NCBI GenBank assembly: GCA_028280415.1
Contig: JANQLV010000002.1
Span: 62,001-126,000, forward strand
Source of the DNA: Saprospiraceae bacterium
Lineage (GTDB): Bacteria; Bacteroidota; Bacteroidia; Chitinophagales; Saprospiraceae
DNA length: 64,000 bases
Reading direction: 5' to 3'
Each line of letters opens with the position of its first letter. Position 1 is the first letter of the stretch. The notes beneath the pieces were generated by a model. That model made no database searches. It saw nothing but the letters and a program-made list of their open reading frames with translations, and was not told where the DNA came from. This document shows, in pieces, positions 17,888-27,530 of this stretch. The position numbers were made by a program, and so were the translations under genes.

Positions 17888-19075
17888 TTATTTTTCAATG
17901 GCAACTTTTTCTTTTGCTTTTTCTTTGGCAGCTTTAGCTGCTTTTAAGGCTTTCATTTTTTCACGCATAGCTTCCAGTTCATCTACCTCGACAATAACAA
18001 ATTCTACTCTTCGGTTATTGCGACGCCCTTCCTCTGTATCATTGGTGTCTACCGGATAAGACTCTCCGTAACCTGCATATTTCAACCGATGTGAATCAAT
18101 AGATTTACTTACGAGATAATCGTATACGGCTCTGCTTCGATTCGTAGAAACCGTTTTATTATAACTTTCTCTCCCACGACTATCGGTGTGTCCATTGATG
18201 GAAATTTTCATTCTCGGATATTTACCCATCAGGCTAACTAATTCATCCAGTTGTTTGTAGGAATCAAAGAGAATATTCCATTTATTCGATTCGAAATAAA
18301 TTTTATCCAGTTTAATCACATCTCCTTTTTTAACGTCCATATCCGCCAATCCCGGTTCTTCGAGTTTACGGATACTCACATCATCTAAAAGATAATATGG
18401 ATTATCCCAGGCGGGTTCAGTTGTATTTTTTACATTTTTAAATGTAGTATTTTCATTGTCAAAGAAGTTACCGATCAGCAGAAAGCGCTCATCGCCCCTT
18501 GCTGTAAAAATCGCCGAAATCTTCTGCCATTCCGGTTGCCCGGGATTAATAATTTCTTCGGCATTCACCGCTAAATCCAGTTCGGTTATAGGCTGAACAT
18601 CATAAGTTGCAAAAGGTATCCGGCTCAATAAAGCACCAATATTATTAGAAGCGATAGTTGCTTGTGGATGCCGCATTACCCAAAATTCAATCAGATATTC
18701 TTCATCTATTTCCAATTCCAAATCCAGCCTGACCTGTACATATTCCCGCCAGGTTTCCGACTTTTTCGATTTTGGATTATGCGTAAGAATACCAATCATA
18801 TAATTGCCCGAATGCGGCCTTTCGTTATTATTGGAATAGAGCTCTGACAAAAGATCAGGCGTTGTCTCCGTAGGACTGTTCCACTTAGTTATACGCTTTC
18901 GGAATTCCATAAAAGGTTCCAGGTATTCTCCCTTCTTTTTCGGCTTGAGTTCTTCGAATCCAGGATTGGGCACAATATTGATTCCTGTATCTTTTTCTAT
19001 TTTATTTTGGCTAAAAGCAGGCTTGAAAATCAATAATAAAGCAAATAGGGACCAAAACGAATAATGGTTTTTCAT
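17888..19075 (-). CDS. Secreted OmpA-family protein with N-terminal jelly-roll-like domain
   Basis: This 395-residue protein has a signal peptide (1-22, ending AFSQ). Residues about 30-245 look like a carbohydrate-binding-type beta sandwich: it opens with IVPNPGFEEL and closes with YYLLDDVSIRKLEE, a pattern common in such domains. Residues about 255-365 are an OmpA-C peptidoglycan-binding domain (KIYFESNKWNI, INGHTDSRGRESYN, NNRRVEFV). The final 30 residues are an Ala/Lys/Glu helix. OmpA-C domains bind the peptide stem of peptidoglycan in the periplasm, so this likely links the wall to something else. There is no N-terminal lipobox. The DUF4407 gene lies 97 bp upstream on the same strand and may be co-transcribed. 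Confidence 0.92.
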   Translation of the reverse strand: MKNHYSFWSLFALLLIFKPAFSQNKIEKDTGINIVPNPGFEELKPKKKGEYLEPFMEFRKRITKWNSPTETTPDLLSELYSNNNERPHSGNYMIGILTHNPKSKKSETWREYVQVRLDLELEIDEEYLIEFWVMRHPQATIASNNIGALLSRIPFATYDVQPITELDLAVNAEEIINPGQPEWQKISAIFTARGDERFLLIGNFFDNENTTFKNVKNTTEPAWDNPYYLLDDVSIRKLEEPGLADMDVKKGDVIKLDKIYFESNKWNILFDSYKQLDELVSLMGKYPRMKISINGHTDSRGRESYNKTVSTNRSRAVYDYLVSKSIDSHRLKYAGYGESYPVDTNDTEEGRRNNRRVEFVIVEVDELEAMREKMKALKAAKAAKEKAKEKVAIEK

Positions 19076-19172
19076 AATGCAGCGCTATTGTTGTGTGATA
19101 ATCTGTGGAGGGAACTCAGATTATTATTCAAAAATAGCGCCATTTGAAATTTTCAGGTGGTTCGGCCCGATA

Positions 19173-20291
19173 TTAAAAAGATAACTGATCATCCAGCTGA
19201 ATATCCCCTTGCTGAAGTGCCTCCAGCTGTCGGCGCATTTTTTCATCAATTATTGCTCTTTCCACTTTTACTTTGGCATTGGCCCGATGAACCCCTATTT
19301 CCGTATCCATCATAATATTATTGCGCACGGTATTCGTAAGCAAAGTGGTTCGTTCTCTATTGGCCATCTCAAAAATATGCTCATGTTCGTGTAGTAAAAA
19401 GTCATAAGGGCTACGCGAGGAGATCAATTTCACAAAGATCGGAGCGGTTTCAATAGCTATAAAAAGAAGTATCACAAAAATATTCGCCAGGAAAATGGCC
19501 TGACTTTCCGTGCCCAGACGATCCAGTGCCTCCATACGAGCAGCGATACCACCGTAAGCGCTACGCTCCAGAGCTTCAATCTCCGATTGAATACTGGCCA
19601 GGTTTGTATTTATTGCAGCTTCTTTCTCCGCAATGATAGGCTGATAAGCGGCCAGCAGGGCATCCAGTTCCGCCTGGGCAGCATCTGCCTTTGCTTTTTT
19701 GGCCCGATAGATGGGCCCCAGGTTTTTCTTGCCCGAACCTCCTGTCCCGTCAGCCTCCTGCAGAGCCATTAAAGCCAGTTCATCCCGGGCTTCCGTTTTT
19801 ATTGTAATTTCTTCTTTCAGGTTTGTAATTTCTTCCTGCAAAGCCACTATCTGCGGCTGATAACGGGCTTTCACCTTATCCTCCTGCTCTTTAAACTGCT
19901 CTTGTTCCATAACAATTAGTTCGGCATTGATTTCTTTTTCAAAAATCTTCAACTCTAATGGTTTCGAAATAACCAATGCCAGTAAAACTGCCAGTACCAA
20001 ACGCGGTAAGGCTACACCAAAATCTTTCCAGGCAGAGCCCTTGCTCTTCATACTCGATACAATATACCGATCCAGGTTAAAGATCATCGTTCCCCAAATC
20101 AGGCCAAAAACAATTGCTGCTAAATAGGAATCAAAAATGGTAAACAGAGCATAGGCTGAAGAGAAAAAAGCCAATACACCGGTAAAAAAAACGGTTGCTC
20201 CGATGCCAAGGTATTTGTTGGTATCCGAGGGACATTGGTCTAAAATAGAACGATCTATACCGGAGCAAAAGAGGAAGAAATCTTTTAGCAT
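19173..20291 (-). CDS. DUF4407 family membrane protein
   Basis: This 372-residue protein matches DUF4407. It opens with FFLFCSGIDRSIL, then has two paired helices (about 28-75: GATVFFTGVLAFFSSAYALF and AAIVFGLIWGTMIFNLDRYI). A third helix lies at about 90-110, and a fourth at about 263-285 (IFVILLFIAIETAPIFVKLI). Between helices three and four is a long charged coiled coil (about 115-255), probably periplasmic. The NLDRYIV segment after helix two is a hallmark of the family. The function is unknown. The neighbouring OmpA-type gene 97 bp downstream hints at an envelope role. Confidence 0.92.
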   Translation of the reverse strand: MLKDFFLFCSGIDRSILDQCPSDTNKYLGIGATVFFTGVLAFFSSAYALFTIFDSYLAAIVFGLIWGTMIFNLDRYIVSSMKSKGSAWKDFGVALPRLVLAVLLALVISKPLELKIFEKEINAELIVMEQEQFKEQEDKVKARYQPQIVALQEEITNLKEEITIKTEARDELALMALQEADGTGGSGKKNLGPIYRAKKAKADAAQAELDALLAAYQPIIAEKEAAINTNLASIQSEIEALERSAYGGIAARMEALDRLGTESQAIFLANIFVILLFIAIETAPIFVKLISSRSPYDFLLHEHEHIFEMANRERTTLLTNTVRNNIMMDTEIGVHRANAKVKVERAIIDEKMRRQLEALQQGDIQLDDQLSF

Positions 20292-20606
20292 TTTAAAAAT
20301 AGAGTTTAGGGGATAGGCTATACTCCTGATAAAGCATAGATATCCAGGTTTAACAAAAACTATTTTTCTTAGTAGGAAATAATTGCTGGAATTTGTATGT
20401 AATTATATACGACTATTCGATTGTATATATTGCAGAAAAGGTATTAATCCAACAATTTGATGTGCTGAAAAAAGGAAAAAACTAATTTATAAACTAGTTT
20501 TATAGATTAATGTAGCAAAAAAAGAGATGAGATAAAAGACAGGAGGTTTGAGGTATCCGATACAAGATTAATAAACGTCCAATACCTGAAACCTCCTTCT
20601 GGGGTC
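20292..20606. other. Gene-free region with inverted repeats
   Basis: An imperfect inverted repeat lies at about 20483-20509 (TAATTTATA and TATAGATTA around ACTAGT). The hairpin at 20541-20597 is listed separately. The promoter of the DUF4407 gene should be in the left third. No gene seen. Confidence 0.45.
20541..20597 (-). terminator. Long hairpin after the bestrophin-carbonic anhydrase pair
   Basis: Arms of 16 bp (20541-20556 and 20582-20597, AGGAGGTTTGAGGTAT and its complement) pair with one mismatch. They begin 10 bp beyond the carbonic anhydrase stop. On the minus strand GTCTTTTATCTC follows the stem, so it may terminate that transcript. The arms also resemble GGTATC/CCTGAAA words in other intergenic regions and may come from a dispersed repeat. 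Confidence 0.55.
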
Positions 20607-21185
20607 TTATAACCAATCAATCCCACCTGTGCCAAGATTATAGAAAGCGGGTACGACTTTCAAATCACCACTTCCCTGGGCATCCCGAATGATCGCAGAT
20701 CGCTCGGAAAGAGCTGCACAAGTAAGATTAGCATTCACTTTAACCACAGCATTAACTGAATGATCGTTCGAAGCAGCAACAGCCGGAGTAATGTGTGCCA
20801 AAAGGTGGTTAAGATTATAACCATTGTCTCCGCCTGCAATGGCAGCAGTCACTGCCCCACAGCTTTCGTGCCCAAGAACAACGATCAGGTTGACTCCAAG
20901 GTGTGCTACCGCATATTCGATACTTGCAATAGATGAGGCATTAGCCGTGTTACCCGCAACTCTGATCACAAATACTTCTCCCAAGCCAGCATCAAAAGCA
21001 AGTTCCGGCACTACTCTACTATCCGCACAACTAAGGATAATAGCAAAAGGATGCTGTCCTCCGGTTAGTTCTTCTCTTCTGGAAGAATCCTGAAGTTTTC
21101 CATCCATACTATCATTTACAAAATTAGCGTTCCCTGATTTTAATCGAGCAAGCGCATCTTCCCAAGTTAAGTTTTCTGGTCTCAT
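20607..21185 (-). CDS. Beta-class carbonic anhydrase
   Basis: This 192-residue cytoplasmic enzyme interconverts CO2 and bicarbonate. The beta-class zinc ligands are present: Cys53 (SCADSR), His106 and Cys109 (GHESCG). The Asp55-Arg57 catalytic dyad is in place, and RVAGNTAN follows the usual plan. The length is normal for a compact beta enzyme. No signal peptide is present. The bestrophin gene ends 56 bp upstream on the same strand, so the two are probably one transcript. That pairing suggests bicarbonate or anion handling. A hairpin terminator follows the stop codon. Confidence 0.95.
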   Translation of the reverse strand: MRPENLTWEDALARLKSGNANFVNDSMDGKLQDSSRREELTGGQHPFAIILSCADSRVVPELAFDAGLGEVFVIRVAGNTANASSIASIEYAVAHLGVNLIVVLGHESCGAVTAAIAGGDNGYNLNHLLAHITPAVAASNDHSVNAVVKVNANLTCAALSERSAIIRDAQGSGDLKVVPAFYNLGTGGIDWL

Positions 21186-21241
21186 TTAAGGTAATTTTAT
21201 TTAATAAATTCAATTTTCAATTTTAAGCCGATAAATGGATA

Positions 21242-22276
21242 CTAGAATAATACATCATTTACCGGAGCAACTTTAGGCGGCAGTTCGGTTTCTCCCAACA
21301 TCTCCCGCAGGTCAATTTCAATCGTTCGACATAGCGCAGTCATCGGCACATCATTAACGAATCCTTCAAAAGGGTCTTCGCTATTATCTCCCACAATCTC
21401 CATTGTAATAAAAATCCAGGAGATCAATACACAAAACGGAACTGTTAACCAAATAAAACTATGAACTTCCTCTCCTCCGAGGGCGTCAAACTCTCTAACC
21501 ATCCCAAATGGTAGTAATAATATAAAAATCCATGTAAATATTTTACTAAAATAAGCATATTGACGAGGGAAAGGTGTATTTTTTATTCTTTCGCATTTGC
21601 CTTGCAGGTTGTAAAACTCTTCTAATACGCGCATCATCTCCATATGGCGAAAGTGATTAATCAGTCCTTTTTCTTCCATAATCTCTTTCAAGTCTTCACC
21701 TTGTTGGCGAATTAATTGTGCGGGGGTATTTACCCTTTGTATAAGATGACAATATTCCGCATTGTCCATTAAGACTCCAACTTCCTCGTTCCACTGAGTA
21801 CGTTCGGGAGTGCCTTCGGTAAGCATCTTCCGGATCGCCCGACTATGTTTTATACTAAAAGAAGTCGGTTGCCGCAAATGCAAACGCAGCGCGTTCAACC
21901 AGGCAATATGCCGATAGATCAATTTTTTCTTGATCTGGAACAATTCTTCTTTATTAATCTTGTATTCGGTTTTGTAATCACTGACAAAACTCATCACCTG
22001 ATTGGCCCAGGTCCGGCTATAATTTACAATACCTCCCCATATTTTCCGCCCTTCCCAAAAGCGATCGTAGGAAGCATTATTTTTAAATCCAATATAAAAG
22101 GCTACAGCAATACCAATTGTACTCAAAGGCAAAAAAGGAATTCCAATGTTAATATCCTGATGCAAACAGTAATGATAAAGAAAGGTTACAGCACTTGACC
22201 AGAGTGTAAACATGATAATATTTTTCCAGGCAAATTTGGCAATGATCCTAAACTTAATATTCCTTCGTATATACAT
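21242..22276 (-). CDS. Bestrophin-family anion channel
   Basis: This 344-residue membrane protein matches the bestrophin/UPF0187 family. The N-terminus WKNIIMFTLWSSAVTFLYHY is the first helix, and IPFLPLSTIGIAVAFYIGFK then NNASYDRFWEGRKIWGGIVN is the diagnostic signature. A second helix pair lies at about 250-295 (YFSKIFTWIFILLLPFGMV and SFIWLTVPFCVLISWIFITM). The GDNSEDPFEGFVNDVP motif forms the C-terminal Ca-clasp-like region. Characterised bacterial homologues are pentameric ion channels; eukaryotic ones pass chloride and bicarbonate. The direction and ion selectivity here are inference, supported only by the adjacent carbonic anhydrase gene. Confidence 0.93.
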   Translation of the reverse strand: MYIRRNIKFRIIAKFAWKNIIMFTLWSSAVTFLYHYCLHQDINIGIPFLPLSTIGIAVAFYIGFKNNASYDRFWEGRKIWGGIVNYSRTWANQVMSFVSDYKTEYKINKEELFQIKKKLIYRHIAWLNALRLHLRQPTSFSIKHSRAIRKMLTEGTPERTQWNEEVGVLMDNAEYCHLIQRVNTPAQLIRQQGEDLKEIMEEKGLINHFRHMEMMRVLEEFYNLQGKCERIKNTPFPRQYAYFSKIFTWIFILLLPFGMVREFDALGGEEVHSFIWLTVPFCVLISWIFITMEIVGDNSEDPFEGFVNDVPMTALCRTIEIDLREMLGETELPPKVAPVNDVLF

Positions 22277-22726
22277 ACTCTTTATAGCTGATTTGGCAAT
22301 GTTGTTAATTATATGATGCTGAAATAGGTGTTTAGGTATTAGTAATCAGATGTTGAGGAAATTTAACCCAATACCTAATTAGCAATATCTAAAAATGCTT
22401 TTCAAAAGTTCAAATGATTAATCTATTTCGATTCATTTAGTTTTCATTCATTCCGCTACACCATATCCGGTTATGGTTTAATCCCTAAGGTAGAAATTTA
22501 TTTTTATTATATAATACAAGCTTTGGCAAGAGTTTTTGATTTAGGGCTTATACAAATAGGACTCAATTTTACAATCCTTCAGTTTACTGTTTTCAAATCA
22601 ATATTAAATACTTTTTTAAAAAAGATGATCAATAATACAAAAATTTATATTCAACCAAAAGAAGGTCAACCGACTTGCGATTGACCTCCATCCAAAGAAC
22701 CGTTATATGAGAGAAAGAAAACAAGG
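22277..22726. other. 450-bp gene-free region
   Basis: I see no gene. At 22332-22340 TTAGGTATT and at 22370-22378 AATACCTAA form a 9-bp inverted repeat, related in wording to the hairpin at 20541-20597. The right end has the hairpin listed at 22663-22687. The promoter of the bestrophin gene should lie at the left end. Confidence 0.45.
22663..22687 (-). terminator. Terminator hairpin after the DUF1573/SH3 lipoprotein gene
   Basis: AGGTCAACCG pairs with CGATTGACCT (one mismatch) around a five-base loop. It is 39 bp downstream of the minus-strand stop at 22727 and is followed on that strand by TTCTTTTGG. Moderate terminator. Confidence 0.5.
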
Positions 22727-23410
22727 TTATTTCATAGCTACAATCTCCGTTGTTTTAAAATCTGTCAAAGCACTGAGTATCCAGCCTTTTCGACCATTAT
22801 AGTCCACATAATACCAAAGGTCAGAGTCAAATGCTTCCACATAATCTTTTTTCATAGCACCAATACAGGTGATTTCGTCGCCTTTGTTCAAACCGAATAA
22901 TACTGTTGCGTCCAAAGAAGGGAACATTCTCACATTGATACGATCATTATCCTCTACATAAAAACCACCGACTACCAGGCTATCAGATAATTCATAATCG
23001 ATGCGCAACCTCGCCAGGCTCTGTTCATCATTCGTCCGAATGAACAGATAATCACTAAAGGCCTCCTGATTCAGGTTTTGGTCAATCTTCAGGCGAATTG
23101 TACCTTGTTCTCCCGGCTCAATCTCAAAGGTAAATCCATAAACCTTGACACGATCACTTTCTGTATACACTTCATTGATGATCAACCTGGAATGGCTGTT
23201 ATTGGTAAAACGAATTTCTTGTGAATTGTTAAATGATACTAATTTGCCCAAATCTACCTTAGCATCCTCCAGGCCAATCCGTGTAAACAGGGAAGAGGTA
23301 TCTTCTTCCATATAGCTTGCTTCCGTTTTGGTTTTCTCCTCTTTATTTTTGGATTCATTGGTGCAACTTGCCAATATTACGATACAAAGAAAAAATGCTA
23401 ATACTTTCAT
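22727..23410 (-). CDS. Lipoprotein with DUF1573-like and SH3-like domains
   Basis: This 227-residue protein has a lipoprotein signal (VILASC, Cys16) followed by a charged linker. Residues about 45-145 have the DUF1573-type immunoglobulin-like pattern (VDLGKLVSFNNSQEIRFTNN, YLFIRTND). Residues about 155-222 are a bacterial SH3 domain (NVRMFPSLDATVLFGLNKGD, YVDYNGRKGWI). Such pairs usually lie in the envelope and bind peptides or cell wall. It is monocistronic by spacing. Its partner is unknown. Confidence 0.88.
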   Translation of the reverse strand: MKVLAFFLCIVILASCTNESKNKEEKTKTEASYMEEDTSSLFTRIGLEDAKVDLGKLVSFNNSQEIRFTNNSHSRLIINEVYTESDRVKVYGFTFEIEPGEQGTIRLKIDQNLNQEAFSDYLFIRTNDEQSLARLRIDYELSDSLVVGGFYVEDNDRINVRMFPSLDATVLFGLNKGDEITCIGAMKKDYVEAFDSDLWYYVDYNGRKGWILSALTDFKTTEIVAMK

Positions 23411-23722
23411 GACTCTAACATTTAAAGGGTTAGTAAAAGATAAATGGTTTTAGAAAGCAGATAAAAATCTTCAAAATGCTTCATGTGCCGAGATTTCATA
23501 TCTGATTTTCATCAAAAACCATTATTTGTATTTACATTTCAAAGATGTGATAAAAGCCAAAATATAAGTGTCGTAAAAGACTATGTGAAGGCGGGCAATG
23601 ATTATTCGTAGCGGAAAAAGGATTTTTCGTAAAAGTGCCCAGGCACTTGCAAAAATTCCCTATCTTTCTCCTTTTAACGAGAGAATACTTCTTTTATTAA
23701 CCGACTAGATTCCAACTGAATT
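23411..23722. other. Divergent promoter region
   Basis: This 312-bp region separates the minus-strand lipoprotein gene from the plus-strand acyl-CoA ligase gene and should carry both promoters. No gene, hairpin or repeat stands out. Confidence 0.4.
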
Positions 23723-25279
23723 ATGCTCAACTTATCTGTGCTTTTAGAAGATACTGCACGTCGATATCCCAACCAGGCCGCCTTTACTTTTATGGATACT
23801 GTTTTAAGCTATGCCCAAGTGAATGCCGCTGCTAATCAGGTAGCGAATGGGCTTAAAAATACCGGTATCGTCGATGGGGATAAAATTGCTTTAAGTTGTC
23901 TGAATTTGCCTTATTTCCCAATCATTTATTATGGCATTTTGAAAGCCGGCGCTACAGTTGTTCCCTTAAGTGTTTTATTAAAAAAAGACGAAATTGCCTA
24001 TCATCTGGCGGATAGTGATGCTAAGGCTTATTTCTGCTTTAGCGGAACTCCGGAGCTGCCTATGGGACAAATGGGATATGAAGGTTTTCAGGAAGCTCCG
24101 GGCTGCGAGCATTTTTTTATGATCATGCCATCACCCGGGATGCCCGCTCCTATCGAAGGTATACAAACCTTTAGCGATCTGGTAAAAGAGCAATCTAGCA
24201 ATTGTGAAACTGTACAAACAGGAGCAGACGATACTGCGGTGATCATTTACACCTCGGGAACAACCGGCCGCCCAAAAGGTGCAGAGCTGACGCACTCTAA
24301 TCTATTGACTAATGCCATCGTATCTGCTGACCTTTTTGAAATTAGCCATGAGGATGTTCAACTCATTGTTTTACCGCTGTTTCACATTTTCGCTATGACT
24401 GTATTGATGAATTCAGGTGTTTATCGGGGTGCATCGAATATTTTGCTCCCGAGATTCGATGCTAATGCTGTTTTTGGCTTGATGGAGAAGCATAAGGTAA
24501 GTATTTTTGCCGGCGTCCCTACGATGTACTGGGGCTTATTAAATTATTCCGGAGAAGCCTTTGATTATAAAGCTATTGCCTCAAGACTACGTATCTGCGT
24601 ATCGGGTGGCGCATCGCTTCCTGTACAGGTTTTGAAAGATTTTGAAAAACGTTTTGAAGTGCCCATTTACGAAGGCTATGGCATGTCCGAAGGTTCTCCG
24701 GTCGTAACTTTTAATCAAAAAGCGATCGGAAGAAAACCGGGTTCGATTGGTACACCAGTCTGGGGTGTAGAGGTAAAAATTGTTGATGAAAACGATCAGG
24801 AATTACCTCCGGGAGAAAAGGGAGAGCTTTTATACCGGGGACCCAATGTGATGAAAGGCTATTATCAGCGTCCCGAAGTCAATGAAGAGACGCTACGCGG
24901 TGGCTGGATGCATTCCGGTGATATTGCAGTCATGGATAAGGAAGGCTTTTTTTATATAGTGGACCGAACCAAAGACATGATCATACGTGGAGGCTTCAAT
25001 GTTTATCCCCGGGAAGTAGAAGAAGTAATGATACAGCATGAAGCGGTTTCATTAGTAGCTGTTTACGGTGTTGCGGATGAAAAAAACGGGGAAGAGATCA
25101 AAGCCTGTATTGTTTTGAAAAAGAATAAAAATGTTTCAGAATCGGAGCTGATAGCCTGGACAAAAGAGCGAATTGCCGCTTATAAATATCCCCGGATTAT
25201 TGAATTCATGTCGGCTCTGCCAATGTCTGCTACCGGAAAGATTTTGAAAAAAGAATTGAGAGCAAGAGAAGTAAAGTGA
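23723..25279 (+). CDS. Long-chain fatty-acid--CoA ligase-type AMP-binding enzyme
   Basis: This 518-residue cytoplasmic enzyme belongs to the ANL superfamily. It has the ATP/P-loop motif YTSGTTGRPKG (176-186), YEGYGMSEGSP, the adenylate motif YRGPNVMKGYY, HSGDIA and the hinge DRTKDMIIRGGFNVYP. The C-terminal catalytic Lys is in TGKILKKEL. It should activate a carboxylic acid with ATP and CoA. The length and motifs fit medium/long-chain acyl-CoA ligases. The DPP11-type peptidase gene follows 79 bp later on the same strand, but a functional link is not obvious. Confidence 0.94.
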   Translation: MLNLSVLLEDTARRYPNQAAFTFMDTVLSYAQVNAAANQVANGLKNTGIVDGDKIALSCLNLPYFPIIYYGILKAGATVVPLSVLLKKDEIAYHLADSDAKAYFCFSGTPELPMGQMGYEGFQEAPGCEHFFMIMPSPGMPAPIEGIQTFSDLVKEQSSNCETVQTGADDTAVIIYTSGTTGRPKGAELTHSNLLTNAIVSADLFEISHEDVQLIVLPLFHIFAMTVLMNSGVYRGASNILLPRFDANAVFGLMEKHKVSIFAGVPTMYWGLLNYSGEAFDYKAIASRLRICVSGGASLPVQVLKDFEKRFEVPIYEGYGMSEGSPVVTFNQKAIGRKPGSIGTPVWGVEVKIVDENDQELPPGEKGELLYRGPNVMKGYYQRPEVNEETLRGGWMHSGDIAVMDKEGFFYIVDRTKDMIIRGGFNVYPREVEEVMIQHEAVSLVAVYGVADEKNGEEIKACIVLKKNKNVSESELIAWTKERIAAYKYPRIIEFMSALPMSATGKILKKELRAREVK

Positions 25280-25358
25280 TTCATCTAATGCTTTTAAAAA
25301 CTTAGCTAAAGTTCTATTCTCCAGCTAAAAGCGATAATAAATTAAAATTTTTATAAAA

Positions 25359-27530
25359 ATGAAAAAAGTACTCGTATTACTAATCAGTGTCAGCATTGCA
25401 ACGATGAGCTTTGCTGGTGAAGGGATGTGGTTACCAATTTTTTTGAAATCACTGAATGAAACGGAAATGCAAAACATGGGCATGAGGATGTCCGCGGAAG
25501 ATATTTATAGTGTAAATAAAGGAAGCTTGAAGGATGCTATTGTGCATTTTGGTGGATTTTGTACGGCGGAAGTAATTTCGAGTCAAGGTTTATTATTAAC
25601 TAATCATCATTGTGGCTACAGTGCTATTCAATCGCATACCAGCCTGGAAAAAAATTACATTCGGGATGGTTTTTGGGCAGCCAGCCACAAACATGAACTT
25701 TCAAACCCCGGTCTTTTTGCAAAGTTTATCGTTCGGATAGATGATGTCTCTGAACAAATCCTGGCGGGTGTCACGGAGGAAATGGATGAAGCCACACGTC
25801 AGTCAACAATCGATAAAAATATTAAATCCTTAAGGGAAGCTACAACTTTAAAAAAATTCGAAGAAATCGAAGTCAGGCCTTTCTTTAAAGGCAATCAGTA
25901 TTTTTCTATTACCACTATCACTTATCCAGATGTCCGTCTGGTTGGTGCACCTCCGGAAATGATCGGAAAATTCGGTTCGGATACCGATAATTGGGTCTGG
26001 CCCCGGCATACGGGTGATTTTGCGATTTTTAGAATTTACGCCAATGAAAATAATGAACCTGCTGAATACTCGGAAAACAATGTTCCTTTTAAGCCCAAGC
26101 ATCATTTGCCGATTTCTTTGGATGGCGTGGAGCAGGATGATTTTACATTGGTTTTTGGATTTCCCGGACGTACTAATTCCTACTTGCCCTCTTATGCTAT
26201 TTCTCAAATCGTAGATGTGCTTAATCCTGCTAAAATCGGAATCAGAGATCAGGCTTTAAAGATTGTCGATGCCGAAATGCGCCGTGATCCACAGGTAAAA
26301 ATTCAATATGCTTCAAAGTTTGCCCGAATTGCAAATTACTGGAAAAAATGGATTGGTGAAAGCCAGGGAATTAAAGTAACGGATGGTATTGGAAGAAAGC
26401 AAAAGCTGGAAGCAAAGTTCAAAAAAGTACTAAGTAAGAAAAAAAATCTTCACAAAAAATACGGCAGCCTGCTCGACGAATTCGAGGCGCTTTATAAAGA
26501 GCTTGAGCCCTATGCCTTAATGAAAGGTCACTACGATGAAATCGTCGGCAGGAATATTGAAATTATGCGAGCAGCTAATTATATGCGTAGATTGGCAGAT
26601 CGATACGAAAATAATGGTGCGGCAGCTTATGGCAAGTATAAAAATATTCTTATCAGCCGCTTCTTCGATGACTTTTATAAAAACTATCGCCCGGAGATCG
26701 ATCAGAAAGTCTTTGCTACTTTGATGAAAACCTATAGTGAAAATGCACAAATGGGCATCGCTGATCCAGTTAAAAAACTGATGCTTACACTAGGCACCAA
26801 AGATTATAAGGAACTGGCCAGCCACCTTTATACCAAGACAAAATTTACGACGAAAGAGGCTTTATACAGTGTTTTGGAAAAAGCCCCGGAAGAGGCTGTA
26901 AAGATACTCAGGGCCGATCCTTTATTCATATTTACAGATGAACTGGCACAACAATACAATACTCAAATAGCCAATCAATACAGTGAGATTCAAGCAAAAA
27001 TCAATAAAAATCAACGTTTATATATGAAAGCTTTGATGGAAGCCTTTCCTAAACAACGCTTTTATCCGGATGCCAATAGTACCTTGCGGGTAACATATGG
27101 TAAAGTTGATGGTTATGCTCCGCGGGATGCTGTCCAATATACTCCGGTCACTTATCTGGAGGGAATCATTGAAAAACACGTCGAAGACGATTACGAATTT
27201 CACGTGCCAGAACGATTGCGCAAATTATACGAACTAAAAGATTACGGTCAATACGCTGATAAGACCGGTAAGGTCCCGGTTTGTTTTATCGGCACCAATC
27301 ATACCACCGGCGGAAACTCCGGCAGTCCGGCCGTTGATGCCTATGGCAATCTGATTGGCCTCAATTTTGACAGAGCATGGGAAGGGACTATGAGTGATTA
27401 CAATTACGATGCCTCTATTTGCCGCAATATCATGGTTGATGTGAGGTACATTCTTTTTGTAATTGACAAATATGCCGGAGCGCGCCATTTGATCGATGAA
27501 ATGACACTGGTTCACCCAAAGGAAGAATAG
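25359..27530 (+). CDS. dpp11: S46-family dipeptidyl-peptidase, DPP11 type (Asp/Glu-specific)
   Basis: This 723-residue secreted enzyme has a signal peptide (1-19, ending SFAG). It carries the S46 signature GMWLP near the start. The serine-protease pair is His84 (TNHHCGY) and Ser654 (GGNSGSP). The specificity residue is Arg672 in NFDRAWEG; in Porphyromonas DPP11 the equivalent Arg673 selects acidic residues at P1, while DPP7 has Gly. The DRAWEGTMSD context also follows DPP11. It removes dipeptides from peptide N-termini in the periplasm and so feeds peptide uptake after the extracellular proteases. A helical domain (about 320-570) caps the active site in known structures. A terminator hairpin follows at 27607. 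Confidence 0.95.
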   Translation: MKKVLVLLISVSIATMSFAGEGMWLPIFLKSLNETEMQNMGMRMSAEDIYSVNKGSLKDAIVHFGGFCTAEVISSQGLLLTNHHCGYSAIQSHTSLEKNYIRDGFWAASHKHELSNPGLFAKFIVRIDDVSEQILAGVTEEMDEATRQSTIDKNIKSLREATTLKKFEEIEVRPFFKGNQYFSITTITYPDVRLVGAPPEMIGKFGSDTDNWVWPRHTGDFAIFRIYANENNEPAEYSENNVPFKPKHHLPISLDGVEQDDFTLVFGFPGRTNSYLPSYAISQIVDVLNPAKIGIRDQALKIVDAEMRRDPQVKIQYASKFARIANYWKKWIGESQGIKVTDGIGRKQKLEAKFKKVLSKKKNLHKKYGSLLDEFEALYKELEPYALMKGHYDEIVGRNIEIMRAANYMRRLADRYENNGAAAYGKYKNILISRFFDDFYKNYRPEIDQKVFATLMKTYSENAQMGIADPVKKLMLTLGTKDYKELASHLYTKTKFTTKEALYSVLEKAPEEAVKILRADPLFIFTDELAQQYNTQIANQYSEIQAKINKNQRLYMKALMEAFPKQRFYPDANSTLRVTYGKVDGYAPRDAVQYTPVTYLEGIIEKHVEDDYEFHVPERLRKLYELKDYGQYADKTGKVPVCFIGTNHTTGGNSGSPAVDAYGNLIGLNFDRAWEGTMSDYNYDASICRNIMVDVRYILFVIDKYAGARHLIDEMTLVHPKEE

